A stretch of DNA of 44,886 nucleotides from an uncultured Ectothiorhodospiraceae bacterium (GCA_945787715.1 CALZJE010000025.1:1-44886), one strand, 5' to 3'. Numbered from the stretch's first letter, positions 1 through 8,433 are shown. The notes: generated by a model not told the origin, from the sequence alone. Translations and numbers: made by a program.

Positions 1-910
1 ATGTGTGCTTGAGTACACATCCGTGTCAAGCTGTAAGCCATTACAAAAGGTACTCCTCCGTTTAACCTAAAAAAAGTTGATGGTTCTATTAACACGTCTA
101 ACTGCTTCTTTTAGATTTAATTGTAACTGAGCCTGTTTAAAAGCGACAATATATCGTTATGGCATGACATTTCTTTTGTCGCTATTAAAGCTAAGCAGAA
201 CTTAGTGGCGGAGTCTTCCTGCCTGAATGTAAAAGATTCCGACAAATACGGGGTTTATAAACACGTCACGTTATTTTGTCCGAACCGAGCAATTGCAAAC
301 ATTTTTCTAAAAAATCACACCAACCAAACAACATTTAATTAGTTAAAGTATAAGCATGCTTTCCTCATGCGGAAAAATAATATGATGCATTTAAACCGAA
401 CAATATATTTCTTGGAGATAAAAAATTTGCAGTTAATATGGCGTATTATACATTAGGCTATGTCTTGCTCCGTGCATTCCTCATTTTCGAAGTAAAAAAC
501 ACCCAACGATATCTTTTCTCAATAATTTTGAAAAATTTTCATTCTGCGATTTTTTCGAATTACACTATAACTTTATCTCAACACCTTTGATTCTGATGAG
601 CGCCCACTTTCTGTTTCTGTCATAGCCCTGGCACGCAACCTGGATCGAGAGATAATCCATTTTCGTCAAGACTATGATTACATCGTCATATTTTTCGTTT
701 TTCACTCCCCACAAGTTTAAAAAAAGTGTACTCTTGATATCAACAAGACGAAGCAATGTTTTGTAAAGGAATGACATGTAATATAAATTATTCTTTTTCT
801 TCTTCAAGCACCAGTACGATAAAGCGATGATCGATTGAGTTATACGAAAAAGCTTCGCTTTTAATCATGAAGAATTAACATTTTATAAGATGGGGAATTG
901 AGCGGTTTAT
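1..910. other. Gene-poor left edge
   Basis: No intact gene is recognised here. The stretch is AT-rich with many stop codons in all frames. It holds a short ATGTGT/ACACAT inverted repeat at 1-20 and the parA relic at 595-689 described separately. The rest looks like decayed intergenic DNA. Confidence 0.6.
595..689 (+). pseudogene. Relic of a ParA-type ATPase gene (internal fragment)
   Basis: This 95-bp stretch aligns without gaps to 2625-2719 inside the intact parA-like gene, with about 10 mismatches (near 89% identity). It corresponds to the part of the protein between Walker A and Walker B, ending at the YDYIVI strand. Similarity stops abruptly on both sides, so no start, P-loop or C-terminus is present. 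It is either the remnant of a second, diverged parA copy or of a local duplication. The fragment cannot make a functional protein. Confidence 0.8.
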
Positions 911-997
911 ATGGAAAGTTTATGTTTAAGTGGCGTTAGGCGCTATGTGCCGCCATGTATTAAGGTATCAAATCGATTCCGGTACAAATGGTCTGAA

Positions 998-1618
998 ATG
1001 AGTAGATGCCATAAATACTTCGTCATTTTATCTCTTACCATTGGGGCTCTCACTTGTTCAAGTCTTTGTGCACAAGAGTCTCCGAACAATAAGGGGCGAA
1101 GTGAACATATTAAGGACGAGACTGGAGAAGCGCATGTCGATTTTGTGGTGCGTCTAGGGCAAGGGGGATTTAGGGATAGTCGATCACCTGAAAATAAATT
1201 AGGTGGGGGCCAGTTGGCGCTTGATATCAAACCAAGGGGAACACCAATAGCACTTTCAATCTCCAGTGAATATTATACAAATAGTGCGAATCCTACACAT
1301 ACATACGAAATTTCAAGCTTATTTGCTATTAATATTTTATATCATTCTCAGTTCGAAAAAATGGAAAAGCTGAATTATTTTCTCGGCGGGGGCATTGGCC
1401 GACTTGAGGTTCCGAATGGGGAAACTGAATCCGATAAGAGCACGACAGGAAGTCTAATTAACGTAGAAGCTGGAGTTCACTATCCAGCATTTTGGAAAAT
1501 AGGAGTCTATGGAGTTGTCAAATATCTGCGGGCTCAAAAAAGCGAGAATGGAAGAAAGGTCATAGATTTTAATGAAGGAATTGTGCTCTTAGGTTTTACT
1601 TTCAACTTTAGTTTATAG
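998..1618 (+). CDS. Putative outer-membrane beta-barrel protein
   Basis: The predicted protein has 206 residues from the ATG at 998. That start begins a standard Sec signal peptide (basic MSRCHKY, then a hydrophobic stretch, then a cleavage site near SLCAQ). A longer reading from the ATG at 911 adds 29 residues in front of the signal and is less likely. The mature part has alternating polar and hydrophobic strands, several glycine-rich turns (LGQGG, LGGGQ, FLGGGIGR) and ends in an aromatic strand, FTFNFSL. A terminal aromatic strand is typical of small outer-membrane barrels. No specific family was recognised; it may be an OmpW/OmpA-barrel-like protein of unknown role. It stands alone among gene relics. 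Confidence 0.6.
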   Translation: MSRCHKYFVILSLTIGALTCSSLCAQESPNNKGRSEHIKDETGEAHVDFVVRLGQGGFRDSRSPENKLGGGQLALDIKPRGTPIALSISSEYYTNSANPTHTYEISSLFAINILYHSQFEKMEKLNYFLGGGIGRLEVPNGETESDKSTTGSLINVEAGVHYPAFWKIGVYGVVKYLRAQKSENGRKVIDFNEGIVLLGFTFNFSL

Positions 1619-1770
1619 CTCCATTCATGCGAAAATTAAAGTTCTCAAAATACAAGTCTGGATGAATAGTTAGCGCCTAGCAATTTAATCGAAAGGGACC
1701 TGCGTCCAAAAGAACTTCGACATGATTCCGGAATACATATTCCAGATTCAATCATCACAGGAATGACATT

Positions 1771-1839
1771 GAGTTCCACACTGACAATACCAGGCGTGAG
1801 CGTAATGGCATTCGTGTAAATGACACGACAGAGATCCAT
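1771..1839 (-). pseudogene. Fragment resembling Na+/H+ antiporter subunit E (MrpE/MnhE)
   Basis: Reading leftwards from 1839, the frame gives MDLCRVIYTNAITLTPGIV followed by SVEL. This closely resembles the MrpE/MnhE hallmark (A-N-x-I-T-L-T-P-G-T-x-x-V). Downstream the family pattern is lost, and no membrane segments precede it. Only about 23 codons are recognisable, so this is a relic if the resemblance is real. No other Mrp subunit gene is nearby. Confidence 0.45.
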
Positions 1840-2102
1840 TTAAAGCGCGTCGTTATAATAACAGTTTTGCTTCGGGAAAAATTTTTTAGCGTATAATATG
1901 CGATGTGTGTATTTATTAATCATCCCGAGTATCGTTTTTTGTACACATGTGATATTTGATCGACTGCATGTCGGTTTTCTTACAGCTAAGTTGTATTAGT
2001 GATTAAATTACAGACAAACTCCATTTGATTTCAAATAGGCACCGCTTCCAGTTTCAAATTAATTTATTACTTTGATTGTTAAAGATTAAATTCTGAACAC
2101 TT

Positions 2103-2155
2103 AACCCGGATATTTCATAAATTGACAAATTTATCGCGAAGCAATTTGATTTGAC
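2103..2155. repeat. Single end of the CCCGGATATTTCAT repeat family
   Basis: This segment matches the left arm of the palindromic element at 28110-28322 (AACCCGGATATTTCATAAAT here, AGCCCGGATATTTCATGAAT there). The match continues through TTTATCGCG and GCAATTTGATTT. Only one arm is present; no partner arm was found up to parA. It is probably the surviving end of a mobile element or MITE. Confidence 0.7.
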
Positions 2156-2465
2156 TCAATATATATTCCATGGGTCGTGCTGGCAGGCCAGACCTTTTTT
2201 TTAGAGTCGCGTCTCGCTCTGCAGCAAATGACTGTGATACTTTGCGCTCTGCTTTACACGAAATAGAGGGGTACCAATAGCTTTCCCTGAGTATATCTAT
2301 TTTAATCGACATTGTATCAAGTCGACCTGCCGGTAAAGCTCATGCTAGAATTAGGCAAGATCGAATGATGAAAATTTCTGAGTGTGATTGAAACTGTTAA
2401 CGCCTCTGAAGAATGCTTACAGGTAGAGATTTTTTAGTTTTACTCAATTAAAGTGGATTAGGTGC

Positions 2466-3098
2466 ATGCCAGCAAAAGTTTTTTCAATTACTAATCAAAA
2501 AGGTGGGACGGGTAAAACAACCCTTAGCATGAACTTTGCCGCTGGATTGACAAGACGAGGCCGAACACTTGTTATCGATGCCGACCCACAGAGATCAGCA
2601 GGGCAATGGACTGGGCTCGCTTCAGATGAGCGCCCATTTCCTGTTTCTGTAATAGCCGTGGCAGGCAACCTGGCTCGAGAGGTAAACCATTTTCGTCAGG
2701 ATTATGATTACATCGTCATTGATTGCCCACCGACTCTTGAAACCGACACGGTTAGTTTGGCTATGTCTGCATCCGATACAATGCTAATCCCTGTACTGCC
2801 CTCGCCTATAGATCTATGGGCTAGTGTGAGATTGGCGAATGCGATTGAGCAAGCTAAGATGAGCAACCGAGAACTCAAGGCATTCCTGGTAATTAATCAA
2901 CTTGAACCACGCAATGCCTTGTCTCGCGCAATGCAACAGGCTTTGGAAGAATTTGATATTCCTTCACTAACTGGAGGTTTGCGTCGTCGAGCGATTTATC
3001 GAACCTCTGCCATTGAAGGTGTCAGTGTTTTTTGTATGGGAAAACGGGGTGAGGCGGCAGCACAAGAGATTGAATCTATCATAGAGGAGCTTTTATAA
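2466..3098 (+). CDS. ParA/MinD-family partitioning-type ATPase
   Basis: The 210-residue protein is a small, HTH-less ParA-type ATPase. It has a deviant Walker A motif KGGTGKTT at residues 12-19, a switch I-like DADPQRSA, and Walker B YIVIDCPP. The length matches stand-alone ParF/ParA proteins of plasmids, integrative elements and some chromosomes, not the longer chromosomal Soj. Such ATPases bind DNA non-specifically in the ATP form and position plasmids or protein cargo. A 59-residue gene follows after 2 nt and is probably its partner. No ParB homologue or clear centromere repeats are visible nearby. A relic of a related gene lies 1.9 kb upstream, suggesting an old accessory module. Which cargo it moves is unknown. 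Confidence 0.9.
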   Translation: MPAKVFSITNQKGGTGKTTLSMNFAAGLTRRGRTLVIDADPQRSAGQWTGLASDERPFPVSVIAVAGNLAREVNHFRQDYDYIVIDCPPTLETDTVSLAMSASDTMLIPVLPSPIDLWASVRLANAIEQAKMSNRELKAFLVINQLEPRNALSRAMQQALEEFDIPSLTGGLRRRAIYRTSAIEGVSVFCMGKRGEAAAQEIESIIEELL

Positions 3099-3100
3099 CC

Positions 3101-3280
3101 ATGAAACAACTAGGATCAAAATTAGCCGACAGCGTTCGTCAAGTGAAAACACAACAAGCAGAGAAAGAAGGAAAAGAGCAAAAGGTGCAAGAAGACAAAA
3201 CGCCTGAGCCGATACTAGTATCTTCTAGACCTGAAGCACCGTTACCTTTATTTACATCCAGACGCGTATGGCCTGATTAA
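3101..3280 (+). CDS. Small basic protein, likely ParA partner
   Basis: This 59-codon gene starts 2 nt after the parA stop, preceded by GAGGAG, and reads MKQLGSKLADSVRQVKTQQA onward. It is rich in Lys, Gln and Glu in the first 35 residues, as expected for a helix. It then has a proline-containing tail that ends in SRRVWPD. There is no signal peptide or membrane segment. The tight spacing implies co-translation with the ATPase. In ParA-type systems a short, charged partner often stimulates the ATPase or links it to cargo, so that role is inferred here from position only. I do not recognise a named family. Confidence 0.75.
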   Translation: MKQLGSKLADSVRQVKTQQAEKEGKEQKVQEDKTPEPILVSSRPEAPLPLFTSRRVWPD

Positions 3281-3399
3281 CCTAGGAAAGTACGAATTAA
3301 CTAGAGGCAATCATTAAATACTTCAAGTCGCCTCACGCAAGGGGCTATTGCATGATAGATCAGGCAATAGTCCTATTATATTCAAACTCGACATACAAT

Positions 3400-3432
3400 A
3401 AAGCCTGGCATTACACCAGGCTTTATCTTTTT
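3400..3432 (+). terminator. Terminator after the parA module
   Basis: AAAGCCTGG (3400-3408) pairs with CCAGGCTTT (3416-3424) around a 7-nt loop. It is followed by a T-rich run to about 3432. Because the phoX-like gene converges on it, it may act for both strands. Confidence 0.75.
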
Positions 3433-3454
3433 AGTTCAAAGAAAAAAGTTAACA

Positions 3455-4984
3455 CTACAATTTCCGCATTAAAAACAGCTGCGCACTTTGTTCAAGTTGT
3501 TTTTTCTTGATGCTTCCATCTTTAACACTATGCGCTTGGACAGCGCCTATTAATAGCGTTCCGCCTTGTTTGCTATCAAACAGAGGCGTCACATCCAAAA
3601 TACCAGAGGATTCCCAGTTGCCAATATCCGATTTTTTAGGATCAGTAGTATCTTTTGGATAACGTGCATTACGATCTATCTCACCTATACGAACATAACT
3701 ACCTGAAGCTGGATCTACTCGCCAGATTGATGCTTCAACTCCTTTTACACTTCCAAATAGTTTTTTAGGGTAGACGGAACGATCTTCCTGAACATAGATA
3801 TAACCATCATACCCCCAAGTCAGATTGTCTGGATTACGGATTCCCATATCAGGTTGAGGTAAAGCATCGGCATCGTGCAAGATAGTCACAGTTGCTTTTG
3901 GCTTCTTAAGCTCATCAAAATCTAAATCGACCGTATAAACTGCTCCCCAGTTATCTTTGGGAAATAGCTTACCGCGCCCCGTAGAGGCAAAAACAATTTG
4001 TGTTGGCTTGGCAGGATTTTCATGCAGATCTTCTGGACGAGAAAAAGTAAAACATCCTTTTTCTTCGCGTAATGTTTTTGCATCTAGATAACCGTTTGAA
4101 TCATACCCTGAATGGCCAGTACGAGAAGAGTCTTGTACTGTCAGTGGAATAAAATGACCACTACGCTGCTGGTCAAATCCATGAAACGATTCTGGATTTT
4201 TATCACCATTTTTTGCTTTCCAACAAAAAAACTCGCCCTGCTTCAGGCCATTACGGTCAAGAAAACTTTTATCCCCAACGCCATTTTTCTTTCCTATATA
4301 TAGATAAAGTGGCGCTGCTTGGCGATCATCCCCAGCTAATAGCACGACTGTATCATCACGACCACTTTCTACCGGTGTTATATTCTCCCACGCTCCGCGA
4401 CCCATCGCAGGAAATGCCCAAAGTTCTCGATTATCAACATCGAGTACCCACTCTGTTCCATTATCACTCTCTTCACCACTAAAAAAGAGATTGTCATCAA
4501 ATTGATATTGACCTGCTTCAACACTCCTAGCAGAACATAATCGATTTAAGCCCTGTTCGCTCTCGTTTACCTGGTCAGCACTTGTTACAAGCTCACCATT
4601 ACGATCATAAATTTTATCGTAAGCAAGCCCTGCTTTTTTAACTTTTAGTGTACTTCGATCAACATCCAGGTAACTAATACGAGCACCGCTTAAAACAACA
4701 CCAGAATCAAGTTTGTAAGGCGCACCTTGTTTTGGTTGCAGTTCATGATTGGCCAATATGCGCACTGTATTTTTATTAACAATAAACGCACCCAATCCAT
4801 CTAATACACCTGGAGGTGAATAGTTATCAATTTTTTGTCCCACAGTGAATAGAGGAGTAACTGCCCAGCCATTATTGGTTGCGTGAGTATCAGTACGCAT
4901 CATTGAAGGAATGGATTCGGCCCAGGCTGCATTAGCTGTTGCCATCAAAAGCAATCCAGTTGCTAATTTTCCAATATTTTTCAT
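3455..4984 (-). CDS. PhoX-like (DUF839) secreted protein
   Basis: The 509-residue protein begins with a Sec signal peptide (MKNIGKLATGLLLMATANAA, cleavage near AWA-ES). The body resembles the PhoX/DUF839 beta-propeller family. Features include ILANHEL near the N-terminus, SGEESDNGTEWVLD in the middle, SRPEDL, and NPDNLTWGYDGYIYVQED. The C-terminal part carries GNWESSGILDVT. PhoX enzymes are calcium/iron-dependent alkaline phosphatases, but they normally use a Tat signal with twin Arg; none is present here, so this may be a divergent relative of unknown substrate. It is a single gene facing the parA module. No Pho box was identified upstream. Confidence 0.7.
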   Translation of the reverse strand: MKNIGKLATGLLLMATANAAWAESIPSMMRTDTHATNNGWAVTPLFTVGQKIDNYSPPGVLDGLGAFIVNKNTVRILANHELQPKQGAPYKLDSGVVLSGARISYLDVDRSTLKVKKAGLAYDKIYDRNGELVTSADQVNESEQGLNRLCSARSVEAGQYQFDDNLFFSGEESDNGTEWVLDVDNRELWAFPAMGRGAWENITPVESGRDDTVVLLAGDDRQAAPLYLYIGKKNGVGDKSFLDRNGLKQGEFFCWKAKNGDKNPESFHGFDQQRSGHFIPLTVQDSSRTGHSGYDSNGYLDAKTLREEKGCFTFSRPEDLHENPAKPTQIVFASTGRGKLFPKDNWGAVYTVDLDFDELKKPKATVTILHDADALPQPDMGIRNPDNLTWGYDGYIYVQEDRSVYPKKLFGSVKGVEASIWRVDPASGSYVRIGEIDRNARYPKDTTDPKKSDIGNWESSGILDVTPLFDSKQGGTLLIGAVQAHSVKDGSIKKKQLEQSAQLFLMRKL

Positions 4985-5695
4985 TCACGACTTTCCTTTT
5001 GGAGTGTTTAGGGATCAACTTTATTTTAGAATTATGACAAACTTGTTACACAAAGATTATTAATTGCTAGGTCTATAGCCAAATCAAAGGCATTGCATTG
5101 CATGACAGATAAAGCAATGACTCCGTTATACGCAAATCAGCTACCACTGAAACAACTCGAATTGTGACGTTTAAATTTTTGGACTCAGGACGGCAATATA
5201 ACAGTTGGCTCTGTGGCTGAACCGTAGTTACATACACCTTCATTCCCTTCCACCCCATAGCCAAGCTAAACCGAAGCATTTACCAGTGTTTGGTAAGTAG
5301 TAAAAAATTCGCCTTGGTCACATATTATTAATAATTCCTTTACGCTACTCGTTGTGTTGTGAATGCCTAGGGCAAAATTAATATTGAATATCAAAACGAA
5401 ATATTTCTTGCCTAATGCTGGTCATCTCTAACTTAGGTAGAAACATAAAGATCATACAAAAGGTTGTTTTCAAAATAAAAATAATGGCTGGGAAGCTTCT
5501 CTTATGTCAACATCAAATGATTAACATTATTCAAGCATTGAAAGATAAGCTATTCTTGGCTAGGAATAATTCAATCATTGCCTCAACTACCGCAACAACA
5601 ATAAAAGTAATATTTGCCTAATTACCTCAACTAACGTTAAATAAACCTATCTACCATTCAATACTAGTAATAGTAAATCACCAGGATACTAAACC
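4985..5695. other. Intergenic region upstream of DUF211
   Basis: About 710 bases with no recognised gene. A segment at about 5096-5130 resembles 3343-3377 on the other side of the phoX-like gene (about 25 of 35 positions, sharing ATTGCATGA, AGAT and GCAAT). Short open frames here (5073-5279 minus, 5415-5621 plus) lack ribosome sites and family resemblance. Confidence 0.5.
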
Positions 5696-5968
5696 GTGCC
5701 ACAGCTCAACCGCATTGTTCTTGACGTTCTTAAACCTCACCAGCCATCTATACTCGAATTTGCTAGCACAATTGCAGATCAACACCCAAATTGCCAGGTA
5801 AAAATCACAGTGTCTGAAGTGGATGAAAAAACTGAGACAACGATTATCACTATTGAAGGCGACAACATACCGTATCAGGCTATTGCAGAAACAATCAGCA
5901 ATCTTGGGGGTTCAATCCACAGTATTGATGAAGTTGCAGTCAACAACGTCGCCAAGAGTGAAACCTGA
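5696..5968 (+). CDS. DUF211 family protein
   Basis: The protein has 90 residues and starts at GTG 5696, with AGGA about 9 nt upstream. It matches the small alpha/beta DUF211 family: an N-terminal segment LNRIVLDVLKPHQPSILEFA, a central strand pair with TTIITIEGDNIPY, and a C-terminal LGGSIHSIDEVAV. Family members are best known in archaea and form ferredoxin-like domains. Their function is not settled. The next gene, 23 nt downstream, is a VIT1/CCC1-like transporter; this pairing is characteristic of the family and suggests that DUF211 senses or regulates the transported metal. That role is inference. Confidence 0.8.
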   Translation: MPQLNRIVLDVLKPHQPSILEFASTIADQHPNCQVKITVSEVDEKTETTIITIEGDNIPYQAIAETISNLGGSIHSIDEVAVNNVAKSET

Positions 5969-5991
5969 TGTAGATCACGATATAATTTCTC

Positions 5992-6573
5992 ATGCTCGAC
6001 GAATTACGCTTTTTATTTAAACTTACCAGTGCCAACGATATTGCCCGACGCTATTTTGTCACCAATGGTTTTGATGGGGCACTCACTATGCTGGGGCTTA
6101 TTATGGGCTTTTACAGCAGTAATTCTGTCTCGATAACAGTGATCATCAGTGCCTGCCTGGGGGCTGCAATTGCACTTACGGTTAGCGGTCTGGTTAGTGC
6201 GTATATCAGCGAATCAGCAGAACGCAAAAAAGAATTGATTGAACTTGAACAGGCTCTGGTAAAAAATCTGGATGATTCAGCACACGCTAGAGCAGCAAAG
6301 CTTGTGCCTTTTTTTATTGCTGCAGTAAATGGCCTTGCTCCCCTGCTGCTCTCCTTGTTTATTATCTCGCCACTCTGGTTTAGCTTTTTTGGAATTGTCT
6401 TCCCATTTAATCCACTGCTTTTATCCATCATCATTGCTTTTGTCACCTTGTTTGCGTTGGGTGCTTTTATCGGAAAGATCAGTGGACACTTCTGGTTACG
6501 GAGTGGATTCAAGACTTTACTTGTCGCTATTGTTACCGCAGGTATCATTCTTAGTGTTGAAAAACTGCTATAG
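5992..6573 (+). CDS. VIT1/CCC1-family (DUF125-like) membrane transporter
   Basis: This 193-residue integral membrane protein has about five hydrophobic segments: ALTMLGLIMGFY, VSITVIISACLGAAIALTVS, LVPFFIAAVNGLAPLLLSLF, PLLLSIIIAFVTLFALGAFI and FKTLLVAIVTAGIILSV. A charged cytosolic loop (ESAERKKELIELEQAL) sits between the second and third. The opening ARRYFVTNGFDGALTMLG is the hallmark of a subgroup related to vacuolar iron transporters. Characterised VIT1/CCC1 proteins move Fe2+ or Mn2+; substrate and direction here are not known. It forms an apparent two-gene operon with the DUF211 gene. The module looks archaeal-like and may have been acquired by transfer. Confidence 0.75.
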   Translation: MLDELRFLFKLTSANDIARRYFVTNGFDGALTMLGLIMGFYSSNSVSITVIISACLGAAIALTVSGLVSAYISESAERKKELIELEQALVKNLDDSAHARAAKLVPFFIAAVNGLAPLLLSLFIISPLWFSFFGIVFPFNPLLLSIIIAFVTLFALGAFIGKISGHFWLRSGFKTLLVAIVTAGIILSVEKLL

Positions 6574-6691
6574 AAATTTCACTACTTCAATATAATGATA
6601 GTTGTCCGCAACAATCAACGCTTAATTTTAAAAGCACTAACAATGATAATTAGCGGGAAAGAAGACGCGACACTATCTACAAAGAAGTTCA

Positions 6692-7375
6692 TTATATTGG
6701 TGGATCAATTCTGTCTGTATTAGAACTATTCACACGGAACCAACCAGCGATAGAGAAACGATCACGATTGGCGGGCAACACTTCGTGTGGAAACTCCTCA
6801 CTTAAAAACACAACTATAGTACCAAACTTTGGGATCACTTTAATCGCTTCTTGCTCATGTTCTCCGGTGTAAAGAACCAACTCTCCACCATCCTCAGGCA
6901 ACCAATCCGGATTGAGGTAGACGATAAGAGACAGAATCCGATTAGCCTCTCCTTTGAAGGCATCTTGGTGTAATTTATAATAATCACCTTGTCCGTAGTG
7001 GGAAAAGTGGCTTTCAAATGAAAACAAACCGAGAAACAAACGGCTATTGAGGAAGGTTTGAAGAGATCCGGTCCAGTGCTGCCAGGCTTCACCCACTTCA
7101 GTTTCATCGTTAATCCAGCAAACTTCATCAGAACGTACAACGTTGTTCATGACGTGATCTTCATTCCGGCCAACACCTGCCTTTTTGAATTTAAATGACG
7201 GCATTTCCTGGACGTGATTCCAAAGCATATTAACAAGGTTAGACGGCAAGGCATCAGGAAGAATACTGTATCCTTTGTTAAAAATATTTTGAGCAATAGT
7301 CTCAAACAAAGGAACGTTATCGCTTTCACCGATTTCAATAACTATTTTATTGCTTCTCTTCATCAATCGGATCAT
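6692..7375 (-). CDS. 2-oxoglutarate/Fe(II) oxygenase, prolyl-hydroxylase-like
   Basis: The protein has up to 227 residues; an alternative ATG 12 nt downstream (7363) gives 223. The double-stranded beta-helix signature is complete. The iron ligands are His and Asp of KLHQDAF and the distal His of EEFPHEVLP. The 2-oxoglutarate-binding Arg is in RDRFSIAGWFRV. The stretch ILSLIVYLNPDW..EDGGELVLY is typical of SM-20/EGLN-like enzymes and resembles the Pseudomonas PHD that hydroxylates a proline of EF-Tu. EF-Tu as substrate is inference. The start lies within the 3' end of the upstream RRM gene, overlapping by about 29 nt, so translation of the two is probably coupled. Confidence 0.8.
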   Translation of the reverse strand: MIRLMKRSNKIVIEIGESDNVPLFETIAQNIFNKGYSILPDALPSNLVNMLWNHVQEMPSFKFKKAGVGRNEDHVMNNVVRSDEVCWINDETEVGEAWQHWTGSLQTFLNSRLFLGLFSFESHFSHYGQGDYYKLHQDAFKGEANRILSLIVYLNPDWLPEDGGELVLYTGEHEQEAIKVIPKFGTIVVFLSEEFPHEVLPANRDRFSIAGWFRVNSSNTDRIDPPI

Positions 7376-7640
7376 CTACTTTTTTTCTCGTCGTTTTTTC
7401 AACTGCAATTTCAACAATCAACTTTTGATCTTGTAACTCTTCATCATGTTTTTCTAACGCTCTTTGTGCCGAACCAGGGTTTGCAAATGTCACAAATGCA
7501 TAACCCTTAGGTTGTTTTGTTTTTTTATCTGTTGGATAAACAACCTCTGTGATTTTTCCATAAGCGGAAAATAGTTGCTCTACGGTGTTCGCATCGTATG
7601 ATGCGGGAATATGACCCACATAAATTTTTTGACTGTTCAT
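7347..7640 (-). CDS. RRM RNA-binding protein
   Basis: The protein has 97 residues from the ATG at 7640, preceded closely by AAAAGGTC. A longer frame extends upstream to 7736 but lacks RRM character. It carries one RNA-recognition motif with RNP2 IYVGHI and RNP1 KGYAFVTF. The other RRM landmarks are VEQLFSAYGKITEV between the two RNPs and AQRALEKHDEELQDQ after RNP1. A highly charged tail (VEKTTRKKVDDPIDEEKQ) follows. Single-RRM proteins of this kind occur in cyanobacteria and various proteobacteria as RNA-binding or chaperone-like proteins; the target is unknown. Its last codons overlap the oxygenase start. Confidence 0.85.
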   Translation of the reverse strand: MNSQKIYVGHIPASYDANTVEQLFSAYGKITEVVYPTDKKTKQPKGYAFVTFANPGSAQRALEKHDEELQDQKLIVEIAVEKTTRKKVDDPIDEEKQ

Positions 7641-8433
7641 TTGACCTTTTACTAATTTTTTTAATAATAATGTTGAAATACGAGGTAAATTTTCACCGGT
7701 ATTTTCTTGGGCGATTATTTGCCAAAGTTTTTCCACCCGCTTTCCGCGAATTGAGCGTATCTGGGTACTCGACCGATATTATGCGCCAAGAAACGATTTT
7801 ATGTAAGACTGACTACTCTTTCCTATCCCAATCAGATTTATCTCCAAAATATTCAGTAAGAAAATCAACAAATGCTCTTACCTTTGCCGGTAAGTAACGC
7901 ATTAAAGCAATCACTACGTTTTATACACTGTTTTTGAGCAGACGTAATCCTTCAAACTCATTAAACGCAAGGAGCAAGATCATGATTGCACTCAGACGTG
8001 ACAATAAACGTAGGCACTGCTGTGACTCACAGCGAGTACAATCTGTCGAGCAATGATCCTCTTGAATTATTACTAAATTGGGAGCAACTTTTGAGCATGG
8101 CATTAAACCAGAGCGCCAGTAAAATCAGTTTGAGACTAAGCATGGGATGAAAATAGTTGCGTCTGCGAAAGGTGATAAAGGTTCATTACATAATTCTTCA
8201 GGATGCAGTTTTGTACCAGTTTCGTTTGGAAAACGATCAATCAGATTCGCTCGAATTAACAACAGAGAGAACTGTTTATGTCTCGGTTATTTCCAGTACA
8301 ACTAATATCGAAGGTGAAAAATTGGTGCTCGATTTACCCTGAGACATAGCAACTCTTGTTAACGAAATCTAAGCAGCTATACTTTATATTTTGTGTATTC
8401 ACAAAAGGATCTAAAAAATCAAGGAGGAACAAA
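7641..8433. other. Intergenic region with gene debris
   Basis: About 790 bases. The only recognisable piece is a LysR C-terminal fragment at 7813-7920. A 52-codon frame at 8147-8305 (plus; MKIVASAKGD..) and a 61-codon frame at 8157-8342 have no convincing ribosome site or family match. Near 8421 lies the strong Shine-Dalgarno of the CDGSH gene. Confidence 0.55.
7813..7920 (-). pseudogene. C-terminal fragment of a LysR-type regulator
   Basis: Reading leftwards from 7920 gives NVVIALMRYLPAKVRAFVDF followed by LTEYFGDKSDWDRKE and a TAG stop. The pattern (Y/H)LPAKVRxFVDFL is the characteristic end of the LysR effector-binding domain. The frame closes immediately upstream with a TAA, and no helix-turn-helix region exists in the next 500 bases. 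Only about 35 codons survive. Confidence 0.75.

Larger units (their letters stand above)
1619..2465. other. Intergenic relic region
   Basis: About 850 bases without an intact gene. The stretch contains a short antiporter-subunit-like fragment on the minus strand (1771-1839) and a repeat-family end (2103-2155). On the minus strand, 2115-2312 is open for 65 codons; its codons run into the repeat end and resemble no protein I know. The upstream region of parA (about 2320-2465) shows no obvious operator. Confidence 0.5.

Noticed and set aside
565-807. 80-codon minus-strand open frame
   Set aside because: It runs antisense through the parA relic, lacks a ribosome site and matches no family.
930-945. 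GTTAGGC resembling an integron attC core, also near 32346
   Set aside because: No matching inverse core at the right distance and orientation was found, and no integrase is present. The small accessory genes at 32-35 kb therefore cannot be called cassettes.
5415-5621. 68-codon plus-strand frame upstream of DUF211
   Set aside because: No convincing start or homology; probably chance.
7598-7897. 99-codon plus-strand frame over the RRM gene and LysR relic
   Set aside because: It is antisense to recognised coding sequence and has no family features.
8147-8342. Short plus-strand frames beginning MKIVASAKGD or MRLRKVIKVH
   Set aside because: The first ten residues recall NifX-like proteins, but nothing afterwards fits and there is no ribosome site.
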